NCBI RefSeq assembly: GCF_905475395.1 | Contig: NC_058339.1 | Coordinates: forward strand, 74,490,520 to 74,554,519 | Direction: 5' to 3' | DNA length: 64,000 nucleotides | DNA from: Chrysoperla carnea | Taxonomy: Eukaryota; Arthropoda; Insecta; Neuroptera; Chrysopidae | Position numbers and translations under genes: made by a program | Part shown: in pieces, positions 12,259 through 24,590 of the stretch | Numbering within the stretch: position 1 is the stretch's first letter | Layout: each line of letters begins with the position of its first letter | Notes under the pieces: generated by a model | Database searches by the model: none | The model's input: only the letters and a program-made list of their open reading frames with translations | Told to the model about the DNA's origin: nothing

Positions 12259-12780
12259 AAAGCAAACAATTGACTGATTTAATAGTTGAAATACGGAATC
12301 GTTTGTATTTTCACGTCATGTAAGTAAAGAGAGATAGCCACTCTTAGATAGCCAGACATGCATACATATCACACACACATGACTGATATGCCCATATAAT
12401 AATTTGCGCCTGCACTGGTAAACAGTGATGTTCACGAAAAAATGTTTGAAACAAAGATTATTAATTTTTAATAAGAAACATTTTTTTACATTTCAACCTT
12501 TTTCTAACGATTTTCAAGATCTCAAGACCTCACTTTTTACGCCTTGAGCACGCTGTAAAAACTTCGGCTCGATATCTTTTTTCGTTTTTGAGTTATCGTG
12601 TTGTCAGGCAGACAAATAGACAGATGAACAGATAACCGAGAATGGACTAATTAAGTGATTTTATGAACACTTATACCAAAATTTTGTTCGTAGCATCAAT
12701 ATTTTTTTTAGCATTACAAACTTGGAACTAAACTAAGTAGGTATACCTTGATATATTCCATATATACATGGTGTAAAAAT
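12259..12780 (+). repeat. RepA copy 3, forward arm
   Basis: Nearly complete arm from AGCAAACAATTGACTG to a TATATACATGGTGTAAAAA end. It is followed tail-to-tail by copy 4. Confidence 0.8.
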
Positions 12781-12843
12781 TGTGATTATGAGCTAATTTA
12801 TAATACGTAACTTTAATTAAACACTTTGTATAAACGGGGTACG

Positions 12844-13195
12844 TTTTTATACCATGTATATATGAAATATACATAGTATATTAAGTTTAGTCTCAAGTTT
12901 GTAACGCTTAAAAATAATGATGCTAGGAAAAAAATTTTGTCATAGGTGTTCATAAAATCACCTAATTAGTCCATTTCCGGTTGTCCGTCCGTCCGTGACG
13001 GACGGACGGACTCAAAAACGAAAAAGATATCAAGCTGAAATTTTTACAGCGTACTCAGGACGTAAAAAGTGAGGTCAAGTTCGTAAATGAGCATCATAGG
13101 TCAATTGGGTCTTGGGTCCGTAGGACCCATCTTGTAAACCGATAGAGATAGAACAAAAGTTTAAATATAAAAATGTTATCAAAAAAAAATCTTAT
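12844..13195 (-). repeat. RepA copy 4, inverted arm, truncated
   Basis: Begins TTTTTATACCATGTATATATG and runs inverted through the TTTGTAACGCTTAAAAAT, GACG-rich and GGACCCATCTTGTAAACCG blocks. It stops where the tandem hairpin array begins. Confidence 0.8.
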
Positions 13196-13224
13196 CAAAA
13201 ATTAACTTTGCGTATTCCATTCAA

Positions 13225-13870
13225 AATTATTAATTATTCCAAAATTACAAGTATTGGTTTTTTCGATTTTTTGGAATTTTTTTCCTTTATACAAAATCAA
13301 AAAATCGAAAAAAAAATGTTGGCTCCGATTTCGATAAAACTCTGTTTATAAGGTAATTTTGACCCATAATTTACAAAAATCGTATTTATATAACGATTAG
13401 GAAACTAGTTTCGGAGATATCGAACCAAAATATGGGATAATGGGTGATATTTCAAAAACTATGCTTCCAATCATCAAATGAATACGATTTTTGAAATTTT
13501 TGGGTCAAAATTACCTTATATACTAAGTTTTATCCAAATCAGAAACCATAAATTTTTTTCGATTTTTTGGAATTTTTTTAAGGGGTACCCCTTTACAAAA
13601 ATCGAAAAAATTGAAAAAAAAATTTTGTCTCCGATTTCGATAAAACTCTGTTTATAAGGTAATTTTGACCCATAATTTACAAAAATCGTATTTATATAAC
13701 GATTAGGAAACTAGTTTCGGAGATATCGAGCCAAAATATGGGATAATGGGTGATATTTCAAAAACTATGCTTTCAATCATCAAATGAATACGATTTTTGA
13801 AATTTTTGGGTCAAAATTACCTTATATACTAAGTTTTATCCAAATCAGAAACCATAAATTTTTTTTGATT
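13225..13870. repeat. Tandem dimer of a ~306-bp hairpin-forming unit
   Basis: Two near-identical units are offset by 306 bp (CTCCGATTTCGATAAAACTC at 13323 and 13629). Within each unit a block reading TAAGGTAATTTTGACCCA is repeated inverted as GGGTCAAAATTACCTTAT after about 100 bp, so each unit can fold on itself. The array sits between two same-orientation RepA pieces. Confidence 0.85.
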
Positions 13871-13889
13871 TTTTGTTTATGTACTTTAG

Positions 13890-14435
13890 TTTATGTATAT
13901 GAAATATACCAAGGTATACTAAGTTTTGTCCCAAGTTTGTAACGCTTAAAACTATTGATGCTATGAACAAAATTTAGGAATAGGTGTTCATAAAATCATT
14001 AAATTAGTCCATTTTCGGTCTGTCTGTCTGTCGTCTGTCCATCTGTCATCACGATAACTAAAAAACGAAAAAACATATCAAGCTGAAATTTTTATATAGT
14101 GCATCTAAGTGAGCAGTTTTATATACATGTGTTCTCTCCCACTCTCTATGCAGGCACACAACAGAAGAACTGTTGTATAGCTGAAAAGACATCGAAGCCA
14201 CGATACAAGTCTTTTTTGCAATTTCATATAACATCTATAATATCTCTTACTTAGCTGCATTGCTTAACGCATGTACTTTGTCATACTCGCGATATTTATA
14301 TGCCTAGATGTAAATCGAACTAGTGGAAATGTGTGACATGTATGTATGTGTAATGTGAAAGAGTAATCAACACTGCCTATACATGGTATTTCAACAATTA
14401 ACTCAGTCAATTGTTTATTTTCACTTGTTTAAGAA
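13890..14435 (-). repeat. RepA copy 5, inverted arm with replaced middle
   Basis: 13890-14105 and 14329-14435 match the two ends of an inverted RepA arm. The sequence between (14106-14328) does not match other copies and may be an insertion or a gene-converted filler. Confidence 0.7.
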
Positions 14436-14905
14436 TGAATATACACTTTAAACAGATGATTTTATCAGAAACGGCTTCGTCCTAAATAGTTTTTAAAAAA
14501 ATTTTTGCATAAATTTATTGTTGAATTGTGTCATAGTATTAAATTGAAACGGGTTACCATGATATGAGAATCGAATGAGAAATTAAGGACTAATATCTAT
14601 AAATATATCAATTCCTAACCCGAAAATGTGTCAGGAAAAGTATGGGATCTGTACGCCATACCAAATTAAATCTGTAAATTTGGCTAAAAATGACACTTCT
14701 GTCTTTAGCAAAAAGTAATATAATTATCGGAAATTTTTTATTTTATCTCTAAAATTTATATTATGGCAACATAAACAGACTCATTTTTTCGACTTCCCTT
14801 TATAAAAATCCAGGAAGAAATCACAATTCAAAAGTCCTTTAGTCCTTTTACAAAAAAAATTTTAGTAACAACAAAAGTTTAATCTCATTTTTTTTTCTTT
14901 TCCAG

Positions 14906-15655
14906 GTTGAATCATCAAAATTACCAGAAGGTATTCAACATTTAAACACATCCTCCACAAACAACATTGTCGAAGAACTCGAAGAAGTCGAAAATGAATA
15001 CCATTCAATTATTAACAAATTACCACACGATTGTACTTCAGTCCAAGGACCTCCTGGCTTATATTTAATCTCACCCGGACCTGGTGAACCAGTAATGGTT
15101 TCATGTAACAACGGTTGGACCACGGTACAACGACGTCATGATGGCTCAGTTGATTTCAATCGTAATTGGGATGAATACTCACGAGGATTCGGCTCCGCTT
15201 CCGGAGAGTTTTGGATCGGTAATCGTGTTCTTAATCGATTAACTCACGATAATTGTACACAATTGCATATTAAAATGATCGATATCTATGGTAAAAGTTA
15301 TTATGCCGAATATGATAATTTCGTTGTTGAGAATTATCCAAATGGATATCGTCTTCATGTGAGCGGATATCATGGAAACAGTAGTGATGCTCTTGACTAT
15401 CAAAATCATATGGAATTCTCGACAATCGATAATGATCGTGATATCTCGAATACACATTGCGCCAGTAATTATGAAGGTGGTTGGTGGTTTTCACATTGCC
15501 AACATGCTAACTTAAATGGTAAATATAACTTAGGCTTGACATGGTTCGATAGTTCACGGAACGAATGGATTGCAGTTGCCACAAGTGAGATGAAAGTTAA
15601 AAGACATCCCATTTGTCAAGTGGCATCAAGTATATCACCGTCAGACACTCAATAA
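14906..15655 (+). CDS. sca: Scabrous, last coding exon (fibrinogen-like domain)
   Basis: Opens at a pyrimidine-rich acceptor (TTTTCCAG, 14898-14905) in phase 0 and encodes 249 residues to a TAA stop. Residues 42-237 or so are a fibrinogen-related domain: DC at 42-43, WTTVQRR, FNRNW, EFWIGN, DALDYQ, the calcium-site-like DNDRD, HCASNYEGGWWFSHC and LGLTWFD. The order and wording closely match the C-terminal domain of Drosophila Scabrous, a secreted glycoprotein that modulates Notch signalling and spacing of R8 photoreceptors and bristles. The exon-start segment is acidic, as expected at the end of the Sca coiled-coil part. The signal peptide and N-terminal exons are not visible in the 14.9 kb upstream, so the preceding intron is long or the rest is outside the window. 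Other fibrinogen-like secreted proteins are the alternative; the match to Sca is much stronger. Confidence 0.92.
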   Translation, partial: VESSKLPEGIQHLNTSSTNNIVEELEEVENEYHSIINKLPHDCTSVQGPPGLYLISPGPGEPVMVSCNNGWTTVQRRHDGSVDFNRNWDEYSRGFGSASGEFWIGNRVLNRLTHDNCTQLHIKMIDIYGKSYYAEYDNFVVENYPNGYRLHVSGYHGNSSDALDYQNHMEFSTIDNDRDISNTHCASNYEGGWWFSHCQHANLNGKYNLGLTWFDSSRNEWIAVATSEMKVKRHPICQVASSISPSDTQ

Positions 15656-15771
15656 TTTCTGTGTATAAAAACTTAAAAAAAAAAGAAGGAATTGAATTTA
15701 ACCTAAAAAAATCTTGACGTGAACTCAAAAAGTATTTTATTTTTTAAAAAATCATTGAAATCTTCTTTCTA

Positions 15772-15777
15772 AATAAA
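15772..15777 (+). terminator. Candidate poly(A) signal of scabrous
   Basis: AATAAA 117 nt after the stop codon. Others could be used further downstream. Confidence 0.5.
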
Positions 15778-17972
15778 AAAAAAAACAAAACTGTGTGTTC
15801 AAGGAATAATAATACAATCAAAGATAATAAGATCGAAAGTAAAGTACAATACACTTTTCGCTTAAATAATCGTTTCTTTCTAAATAACATAATGTTCATA
15901 TCGTTTACTCTCCATCTTATTCTCTTTGATAAAAACTTTGTGGATTTTACAAAGTTACCAAATACCTACAAAAAATATATTTGTAAAACATTTATCAAAT
16001 AATGACATATCTAGTTTTTATTAATTTAATTTTTTAGAATTTATCAATTTTTTTAAATAAATTTTGATTAAAATTATCACAACAATGCCGAACAGGGTTA
16101 ATATTCTCGCCTTACGAGCCGCTTAGCCTGTCAGCACTCGCATTATGACAATTTTCACTCACGCTCGATTTAAGGCATAAATAATTTTTGTTTTTCTAGT
16201 GGTGTGTGATTGAAATTTTTTCTATCTTCATATAATTTTATCTATTTTCGAAACATTTTTCAAATATTTTCAACCAATCTAAAGTTTTTTTTTTAAATAT
16301 TTATTTTCAAGTCCTTCAAAAATTGTAAGAATTTCTCTCATGAGAGTAATGATGAATGAAAAAAAAATTATCTTCAGAAATTTTCGGGCCTGTTCTTGTA
16401 CTTTTGTTAGTTTACTATAAGTCGTACTCCGTAAATTAAAAAAACTTGGAATTAAATTTTTAATTATTTAGATTAATATTCTGGTCTAATTTTCCCTCTG
16501 AAATATAATTCAATAATCGCATAATTAAGCTATTTTTAATTAGTTGGTGCATTAAAAAATAAATTTATATAAAATTATGTAGAGGTTATGAAATATTTGA
16601 CGAATGTGCAGAACCTCTCATCACGCAACTAAAGATTACCGAGCGGTTGACCTGAGTGCTGACAGGTTAAAAGATTTAAAAAGATAAAATTATAGTAATC
16701 GAAAAGTTAAACTCTCGTCGAACTCGTTACAGGTCGACTTGGATCGACATCTGTGTTGAGTTTGCCCCCTCTTTTCAAATATACTCTGGTTACCAAAGAA
16801 TAATTTTAATCAAAATTAAAGAAAAAATTGAAAAAAAAACTTATCATAATTTCCATCCAATCATATCACAACAAAACCAATTTTGTAAATTTTAATAACT
16901 ATTTATTAACTTTTAGATTTTAAAACAAACCCCATTTTATTATTAATTAATTACTAATTAAGTTTGCTATTTTTATTTAAACTTAAATTTAAAGTAAAAA
17001 AAAAAAATGCCAGTTTATTAAAAAGCCAAAGATATACTCTAGTTTTGTAATTTGAAATGAAAAATTTTTCTTAAAATACCGTAAAAAATTTTACAAAAAA
17101 AAAAAAAACAAAATTAAATAATAAATAAAATAAATATAAAATAATTATTTTTTTCAAACCATTAGTATTAAAAAAATATTATTTATTTAATATATAAATT
17201 AATTAAAAAATTAAAAACATAAACCTTTTGACATACAAATCTATTCAATATAATTAATTTTATATTGAAAATATTTGCATGTATCATAACTGTTTATATA
17301 AATAATTAATGAAATTGTAATATATATTATATTTAATTAATATATAAATTAATTATTGTTAGCTGTTACGATTATATGTAAGAATGTAATTTGGCGTTAA
17401 TCTTATGTAAGCTTTTTACAACGGTTTGGTCCTTCGAGCCGAATATAGATCAAAATGAACGAAGTCTAAACATTTCACGTTGAAACAAAGTACAGATTTC
17501 TGAAGGCTTTTAGATCAGCCGTTGGTCGTTTACGCAAGATGACTTATATAAGAGCCTAATATTTATAAGTTTCTTTAAAAGTAATATTTCACTAAGTAAA
17601 TATTTTTGTTTCAAAAAGATTTGAAATATTAGCTTTTAAAAATAAAATTCTTAAAAAAAAAACTGCTCTTTATCCGGAGTTTACTTTTTTTAAAATAATT
17701 TCAGTCATTAAATTATAAACTACAATGTTTTGTACATTTATCCCTATCATTTAGTAAAAGTTATGAGCTTATTATTTTTTATAGCGTATAAAGAAAACTT
17801 GATGCCATAAATTTAAATCAAAACAAAAAATGTAAATTTTGTAAAATTTAAGAAAAAACAATTTGATTCATGTTAAAGGCTAAACTACCGTAAAAGCTGA
17901 CGTACGTCCTGTATTTTTTCCTTATCTGACTCGAAGTTTTTTTTGCTCACAATAGGATATTCTAATATCACA
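15778..17972. other. No gene recognised; AT-rich spacer
   Basis: Probably distal scabrous 3' UTR and spacer. The blocks GCCTGTCAGCACTCG (16129-16143) and GAGTGCTGACAGGTT (near 16655) are inverted relative to each other and could mark the ends of a decayed foldback element. Confidence 0.45.
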
Positions 17973-18303
17973 AAAGGGTATTCTACTATGTTTGAAAAAG
18001 TACTTCAAAATGTTGATTTTTCTAATAAAAAGCCACAAAAAAATGTATTTCGACAAAATAAACACGCATTATTGTCATAAAATTAAATTATATTTTTAAC
18101 CTTTTTTATTCTGTCAAAAACGCTGTCAGCCATTTTGGTGACGTAATATTGGTAAAAACAACAGTCGTGTATGTAATTATTATACGTATAAATAAATTTG
18201 ATGGTAACATAACCTAGAATTACTATGAAAGCCATCAAAAAATTAATAATTAATGCATTTTTTTTTTTGCCTATATGATGTCACACGATGGCGGCTCGTG
18301 TTT
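17973..18303 (+). repeat. RepB copy 1
   Basis: Begins near AGGGTATTCTACTATG and ends near GATGGCGGCTCG. The blocks AAAAGCCACAAAAAAAT, GTCAGCCATTTTGG and GGTAAAAACAACAGTC are shared in order with 48959-49205 and, inverted, 58286-58595. Non-coding. Confidence 0.8.
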
Positions 18304-20210
18304 TAAGCCACGTGTTATTCAAATTAAAAATTATGACTTTTAATTTTAATATAATAAAACAGAATATTTATGTATATTTCTTCAAAAATTTTAAGTTTTA
18401 TCAAATTTCATAATTTTTTTTCATTCCCGGGAGTACCTTATTGAAAATCCCTCGGTTTATCATCTCCCTTTGATTGAAAATTTTTTATTTTATATAAAAC
18501 AAAAGTGTCTTCACTGCTTGCAGTATTCCCAGAATATTTGTTTTGAGGTTTCTTTCTAAATTAAAATTATAGTGGACAAAGAATTTGAAAAATCAAAAAA
18601 GACTACGGAAAATTCAAAAAATTGAAATATCCACCAAACTGAATCGAATAATCAATTGAGTTGTTGGATAAAAATTATTTGCCACAAATTGTAAATTAGA
18701 TGTTTAAAAAAAATTAACAGATACATGAATAAAGAGTACAATCAATATTAGCCCACGGTGACTTACATACCACAAACATAATTTTAACAAACAGGATAAT
18801 ATTAATAACAAGTTCATATTGTTAAAAACTCTGCAATTAAAGGAGGGTAGAGGTAAGAAGAATCATCTCTATGTATAAAAAGTGTCCAAATTTTTGCTGC
18901 AGCAAAAATGTAAATTTTAAAAGAAAGTAATAAGAGTAAAATAAAGATGTAAACAGGTTGTTAGGGAAGGATAGAGAAGTTCACATCAAACACAAAGTAA
19001 TACGAGTAAGATCAAGGTCTAAACAAGTTGTTAGAGTAGGATAGAAAAGCTGGACAATTTTTTACTTTGACCCCTTTATTACGTCACATAAAATTAACTT
19101 TATTACGTCACAAACATGGCACGCTTTGATCTGTAGTTTATTTGCAAGTAACTAATTTTTTTTCAATATTCATTTTAATTATATTTATGTTGTAAAAAAT
19201 TTTTATTCAACAACCCAATTAAAAAATATTGCCACATTCCAAAAAGTCAAATACATCCTAGTATTTTAATTTTTATTTAAACATTCTAATATTTATAAAA
19301 TTATTACATTTTTATTAAAATGTGTGAAATTAAAATGTTTAAAATTAATTTAATGAAAACAAAGTCATTTTATATGTAAAAACACAAAAATATAAACAAA
19401 AAAAAATAACTAACTGTAATTATAAATAGAAATAAGGAAAATAAAATATGATCAAATAGATATTCGATCTGATAAACATTGCCACCTCTGGCGAGGCTAC
19501 TGATTTCATTCTAATAAATCATCATCACTTCAAAAAACACACAAAATTTATATGTAAATAATATTTAGGCTAATATGGTAGATAATGTTATTTAAGAAAT
19601 AAAAAAAAGTTTATTAATTAATATTTATTATTGAACAAATTATTAATTTATGCACACTTTTAATTTAAATGTACCTATTATTATTTATTTATAAGACAAT
19701 TAAAACCAAAGAGAATACGATAGATGATAGGTAATGATAGTATTGTATCACTTGAAGGCTTATTTTATTATCGTACAATTTTCTCTATTTTATTCTCTTT
19801 GATTACCGAATACTCAAACATTTTTTTTATAAGTTCTTGCACATTATCTTTAAAAAAAAAATCTTGTCATTGAAATCTTTTTAAATTTAGGTACTTATTT
19901 TTTTAAACTTTATTTTGTGTAAATAATTTTATGAAAAAATAAAATCAAAGAATTTTGTAATAAAACAATATACACATATCTTTTTTTTCATTCAATGAAC
20001 CTGCATTTTCCCTCAAGAACCTTTGGAAATATCTTCCCCCTTCTTCCTTTTGTTGTTTCAGAGACAACATTTTTGTTTAAACCGACGTCATTGGAGCCGA
20101 GCATGTAGAGTTCTATTTATTCTATTCAGTGTCGATACGACGCCGGCGGACACAAGCGTGGAGAGCTCATGCATGTTAATATCCACGTAGTATTTATCTA
20201 TGTAACGTCA
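18304..20210. other. No gene recognised; local duplication
   Basis: AT-rich. A segment of about 55 bp at 18922-18976 is repeated at 18997-19053 (shared AAAGTAAT.AGAGTAA and GTTGTTAG.G blocks, 75-bp period). No exon is seen. Confidence 0.5.
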
Positions 20211-20905
20211 GATAGAGCAAAATTAAATTTTTTGGATTCTGATGACGTCATAAAGTAAAAAATTCAATTTTTTTGATAACACAGACAAATTAGATCCGAT
20301 CTCATTGGAAAACTTTTTTGAAACTCCCTAATTTTGGGTCATTCTTTTCAGCTGTAATGTCAGTTTTTCGCTAGCTATCACTTATGTGCTTAATTCCGGG
20401 ATCAGGACTCCACATTCTCGAAACCTATTAGAGCTAGGTTAATTTTGATCATCAGTTTGAAAAGTTTGATCTCAATTTAGTAGGATTTCATACTTGGTTT
20501 TACCAAAAATGGATAAAATTTGTATGTGATAGAGCAAAATTTAATTTTTTGGATTCTGATGACGTCATAAAGTTAAAAAATTCGATTGTTTTGATAACAC
20601 AGGCAAATTTAATCCGATCTTCTTGGAATTTTTGTTGAAACCCACTTATTTTGTGTCATTCTTTTCAGCTGTGATGTAAGTTTTTCTGCTATCACTTATG
20701 TGCTTAATTCCGTGGCCAGAACTCCACATTCTTGAAACCTCTTAAAGCTAGGTTAATTTTGATCATAATTTGAAAATTTGGGCCCAAATTAAGTAGCATT
20801 AGTTTTGTTTATCAAAATTGGATAAAATATTGATGTGATAGAGCAAAATTAAATTTTTTATATTCTGATGGTGTCTTAAAGTTGAAAAATTCGATTTTTT
20901 TGATA
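20211..20905 (+). repeat. Tandem array, ~310-bp unit, 2.2 copies
   Basis: GATAGAGCAAAATT begins each unit at 20211, 20528 and 20837. Units share TGATGACGTCATAAAG, TCATTCTTTTCAGCTG and CACTTATGTGCTTAATTCCG. The third unit is partial. Divergence between units is moderate, so the array is not new. Confidence 0.85.
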
Positions 20906-21305
20906 ACACTTTATACCTACAGTTTAGTTTTTTTAATTTTTGATTATTATAGAAAACCAATAATGCGACGCCGAAATAATTTTTTTTGTTTTTTAAAAGA
21001 TTAAAAGTATAAGTTATAGATAACAATACCAAAAACCCAATAAAAAACTATTTTCGTACCCATTAGTTTTATAGACATCACTGGCCATCTATTTGAGAAA
21101 TGATGAACTATTACAAAGATTACGTTTTTTGTATTCAACTTAAAAATTATTTAACTAAATTTGATTTTCTAATTTCATTTCATTAAATTTTTCATTGGGA
21201 TAAAAATTATCAAAAGTAATTTCTGTTCGAAATTAGAATGAACACAATATAAACACCGGTATAATTGTCAACTTTTAAAGTGTAAAATAATCACAGAGAA
21301 TATAT

Positions 21306-21566
21306 CATGGAGGTTAGAGAAAAGGAGAACGATCGCTGTAGGAAATAGTGTCCTAGAAATACGGACAAAATAAGTGAGGCTGCGATCGCTAAGTTGTCTC
21401 AATAAAAGTGGGTTGTTGTTTAATTTGTATATTATGCAACTAACTTCACCTACTTATACTCATAAACAGCTAACTTCGCAGATACTACTTACAGACGAAT
21501 TTTCAGGGACAGGCGCGCTAATGTTTTAGCGCGCAGCGATCGTTCTCCTTCTCTCTAACCTTCATG
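21306..21566. mobile_element. 261-bp MITE with 8-bp target duplication, copy 1
   Basis: Terminal inverted repeats of about 31 bp start CATGGAGGTTAGAGA and end in the complement, ending CATG. The element is flanked by a perfect direct repeat, GAATATAT, at 21298-21305 and 21567-21574. Eight-base duplications occur in the hAT and P superfamilies; a 31-bp TIR opening with CATG recalls P elements. A second copy is at 33559. Confidence 0.9.
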
Positions 21567-21574
21567 GAATATAT

Positions 21575-22265
21575 TATGGTCTCTGATAATCATGTCAAAC
21601 ACTTGTAGAATGTGAATCACAAACATACTTTCATAAACAAAGATATCATCATGCAAAATAGATGTATTACATATATTTCTTTCTTTCTAATAAAATAATT
21701 CGTATTTAAATATGTAATAATTAGATCTATCATTGAAAAAGCCACCTATAAGTCTTCAAAGTCAAACAGACTGTTTGTATCTAGAAAATAAAGATAGTTT
21801 TATATAAAAATTGTTATTTATTGGTAGGCATTTCTCTTTTTATTTACTGATCAAAATTTGTTTTTTTTTATCTCTAATGCTAATCAGGAAATTAAAAATA
21901 ATTGTGCAAACCTATTTTTTGCCACGTTTTTTTTCATTATGGAGAAATTGAATTGCACTTGACTTAATAAACTTGGTAAACAGAGTATTATTCTATAAAT
22001 AAACTTGGAATTAAGTGGCTTTATATCAGTTTAATTTATCCTTGAATGGAGGAAGAGTAAACTGTGTGGTTTTTAATCTATTATTTATTTTTAATTTTAA
22101 ATTTTTGTTTACAAACACGATCTATGTGAGTGATAAAAATTGATATTTTTTAAGGAGTGCAAAGTTTAATGATTTCAAATGTTTTGCATACAATAAATTT
22201 GTAATTTGGTTTACAAGTGTTCTTTTTTTTTTGTTTTGTTTGTTCTTTTGTTTTTGCTTAACACA
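21575..22265. other. Upstream flank of HSD17B8-like gene
   Basis: AT-rich with no further exon seen. It should hold the promoter and 5' UTR of the gene beginning at 22266. No clear core promoter motif is visible. Confidence 0.4.
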
Positions 22266-24498
22266 ATGCCTGCTTTGTTAGGAAAACTTGTTTTAGTCAC
22301 TGGTAATTGAAAAAGTGTTAACATTTTCGTGTTTTGTTAACAGCAAAAATGTTTCCAAATAGACCTTTTTTAAAAAATTGTTTATTAGTGCATATATTTT
22401 AGGCTTTTAAGGTATTTCGTTGAAAGAATAAGATTCAGCTAGGTAAGAGTAACATCCTTAATAATTAATTGGAAAAGAATCTGCATTTCCCTAGTGATGT
22501 AATTAAAACCGCCAGTCATACAGAAAACTTAAAACTTCTGTCGAATCTCACTCCTACAATAAATGGAGCTATAGATTGACCAGTTCATTTACAGTTTACT
22601 CAGCCGCAATTTTCAAGTGTGGGGGAGCCTCAAACAGCGCTCAATTGTTAGTAAGGTTTCATATATGGTCCTGCCAATTCACTACAACTAGGCCTGCGAA
22701 ATTATTCGCATGGAGAATGTTACTCAGTATTTGGTGAATGGAGTGTCTATTGCTAACCGCCGTGGATATACATTTAGAGTCACGAATTGACAATTTTCTT
22801 TCGCGTAGTCTCACCCTGTGATCCACCGGTTGGTCATACCTTTAATGGGATCGAGTTAGCACAAATCTGCAGATTTTTTGGCCCTGCGATCCTAAAAAAC
22901 ACTAATATCCGTGGCGGGTGGCAATATTAGCACTCATATGGCGAATGTGAACGTGTTGACGCTGTAACAATTTGTCGATATCGACAACCATTTACAAAGT
23001 GTATAACTTTTTTGACGTGGTTTGGAGCCCAGAATTTAAACATTCTGTAATCTCACTATTTTTTCAATCATGGTAAGACCTACCATAAAATGTGATTTCT
23101 TTGGAAATTCCTAGGGAGTTTTTACGGTATTTGGTGACAATTCCTATTGGTTATTTCTTTTAGAAGTTTCCTGGCTAGGCCCAAACATACATGATATAAT
23201 GAAAAAGTATTATCGTTTATCGTATGCCGTAAGATGTTTTTGATTTGGGAATTATAGCAAAAAATTTCAAACCTTTAACTTTTCTAAGTAGACTAGCCAA
23301 TATACTTGTATACATCTTGTAGTTTATAACCATCTAATACATTAGATGTATGAATATGTCGTTATGGGGTTAACAAGATCTGGATGAGATCTGTTTGAAA
23401 TGATTTCTCTGGATCAGCAAGTTAAAAGTATTGAATTAGAAGGCAAAGCGAAAATCTGTTCTAAAATAAACGAGTTATCTTAAAAGTCTGGAAACATTTT
23501 TGTAAAGTACAATTCCTCGGGATAAATTGATTAAAATTTTTATCTATTTAGGAGCTGGATCAGGAATTGGTCGGGCAGCATGTCAACTATTCTCCAAAGA
23601 AGGGGCAAAAGTGATTGCCGCAGATATCGATTTAAATCGTGCACAAAACACCGTGGCATTATTAAATGATATTGATGAACATTTACCATTACAAGTTGAC
23701 GTTACAAATCTACAAAATGTAGGTCTGTCGTTAAAAAAGATCATGAAAAGATTTAGTAATCCACCAACAGTGGTTGTCAACTCAGCTGGGATAACACGGG
23801 ATAATTTTTTATTAAAAATGTCTGAAGAGGATTTTAATGCTGTTATTAATACGAATTTAAATGTAATTACAGACGACGCATATTGTATATAAACATCCTT
23901 GACGATATGTATTTTAATTATTTTAGGGAACTTTTAATATAATGCAAACATTTGGTAACGCTCTGGCGAATATGGATCCATCCCCAGGCGGTTCGTTTAT
24001 AAATATTGCAAGTATTGCTGGAAAAATTGCTAATATTGGACAAAGTAATTATAATGCTAGTAAAGTAGGCGTAGAAGCATTAACCAAAACTGCAGCTAAA
24101 GAATGGGGAAAATTTAATATTCGATGTAATGTACTTTTGCCGGGTTTTATTCGAACCCCAATGGTTGAAACAGTTCCAGATAAAGTGATTGAGGGTATTT
24201 TACGGCAAGTTCCATTACGACGAATGGGAAAACCTTCAGGTAAATATTAATTATCGTAATTTTTAAGATGCAAGCTTTACCCACCTACTCAAAAATAAAA
24301 ATAAGTTTCTTTGAACCATTTTGTAGCCTAAACGGCTCTATGGATTTTGATAAATTGACGATCGGCCGATAAATACGACCTTTTAAACTTAAAAAAATTT
24401 TATTTTCAGAAATTGCCGAAGTGATAGTATTTTTAGCATCTGATAAAAGTTCTTATGTAAATGGAGCTACAATTGAAATAACTGGAGGTTTCTTTTAA
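22266..24498 (+). CDS. HSD17B8: Estradiol 17-beta-dehydrogenase 8-like / mitochondrial 3-oxoacyl-ACP reductase subunit
   Basis: Coding exons 22266-22302, 23552-23862, 23927-24239 and 24410-24498, all with GT/AG introns and consistent phases, give 249 residues (human HSD17B8 has 261). It is a short-chain dehydrogenase: the cofactor motif TGAGSGIG is residues 12-19, NSAG is 89-92, and the catalytic set is N114, S145, Y158 and K162 (YNASK). The blocks PPTVVVNSAGITRD and LLKMSEEDFN are typical of HSD17B8 rather than other reductases. In animals HSD17B8 pairs with CBR4 to form the NADH/NADPH-dependent 3-ketoacyl-ACP reductase of mitochondrial fatty-acid synthesis and also oxidises estradiol. Exon 1 encodes only 12 full codons; the ATG directly precedes the beta strand of the Rossmann fold, as in relatives. 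Intron 2 is only 64 nt. Poly(A) signals AATAAA lie at 24510 and 24522. Confidence 0.93.
22780..22900 (+). repeat. RepE fragment in HSD17B8 intron 1
   Basis: Shares CACCCTGTGATCCAC, GGTTGGTCAT and TTTAATGGGATCGAGTTA with the foldback at 44069-44625, in rearranged order. It is intronic. Confidence 0.55.
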
Positions 24499-24590
24499 AT
24501 AGGTTAAAGAATAAAATATGTAATAAATAATCAAAAGTGTAAATTTTTTTATATTTTTTTAAGCATAAATTTTAGTACTAAAAATAAATA

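Noticed and set aside
13225-13870. CRISPR-like array
   Set aside because: Two 306-bp units with internal inverted blocks in a eukaryotic genome; no short repeat/spacer pattern.
15239-15494. Minus-strand frames opposite scabrous
   Set aside because: They are antisense shadows of the fibrinogen-like exon, with no domain of their own.
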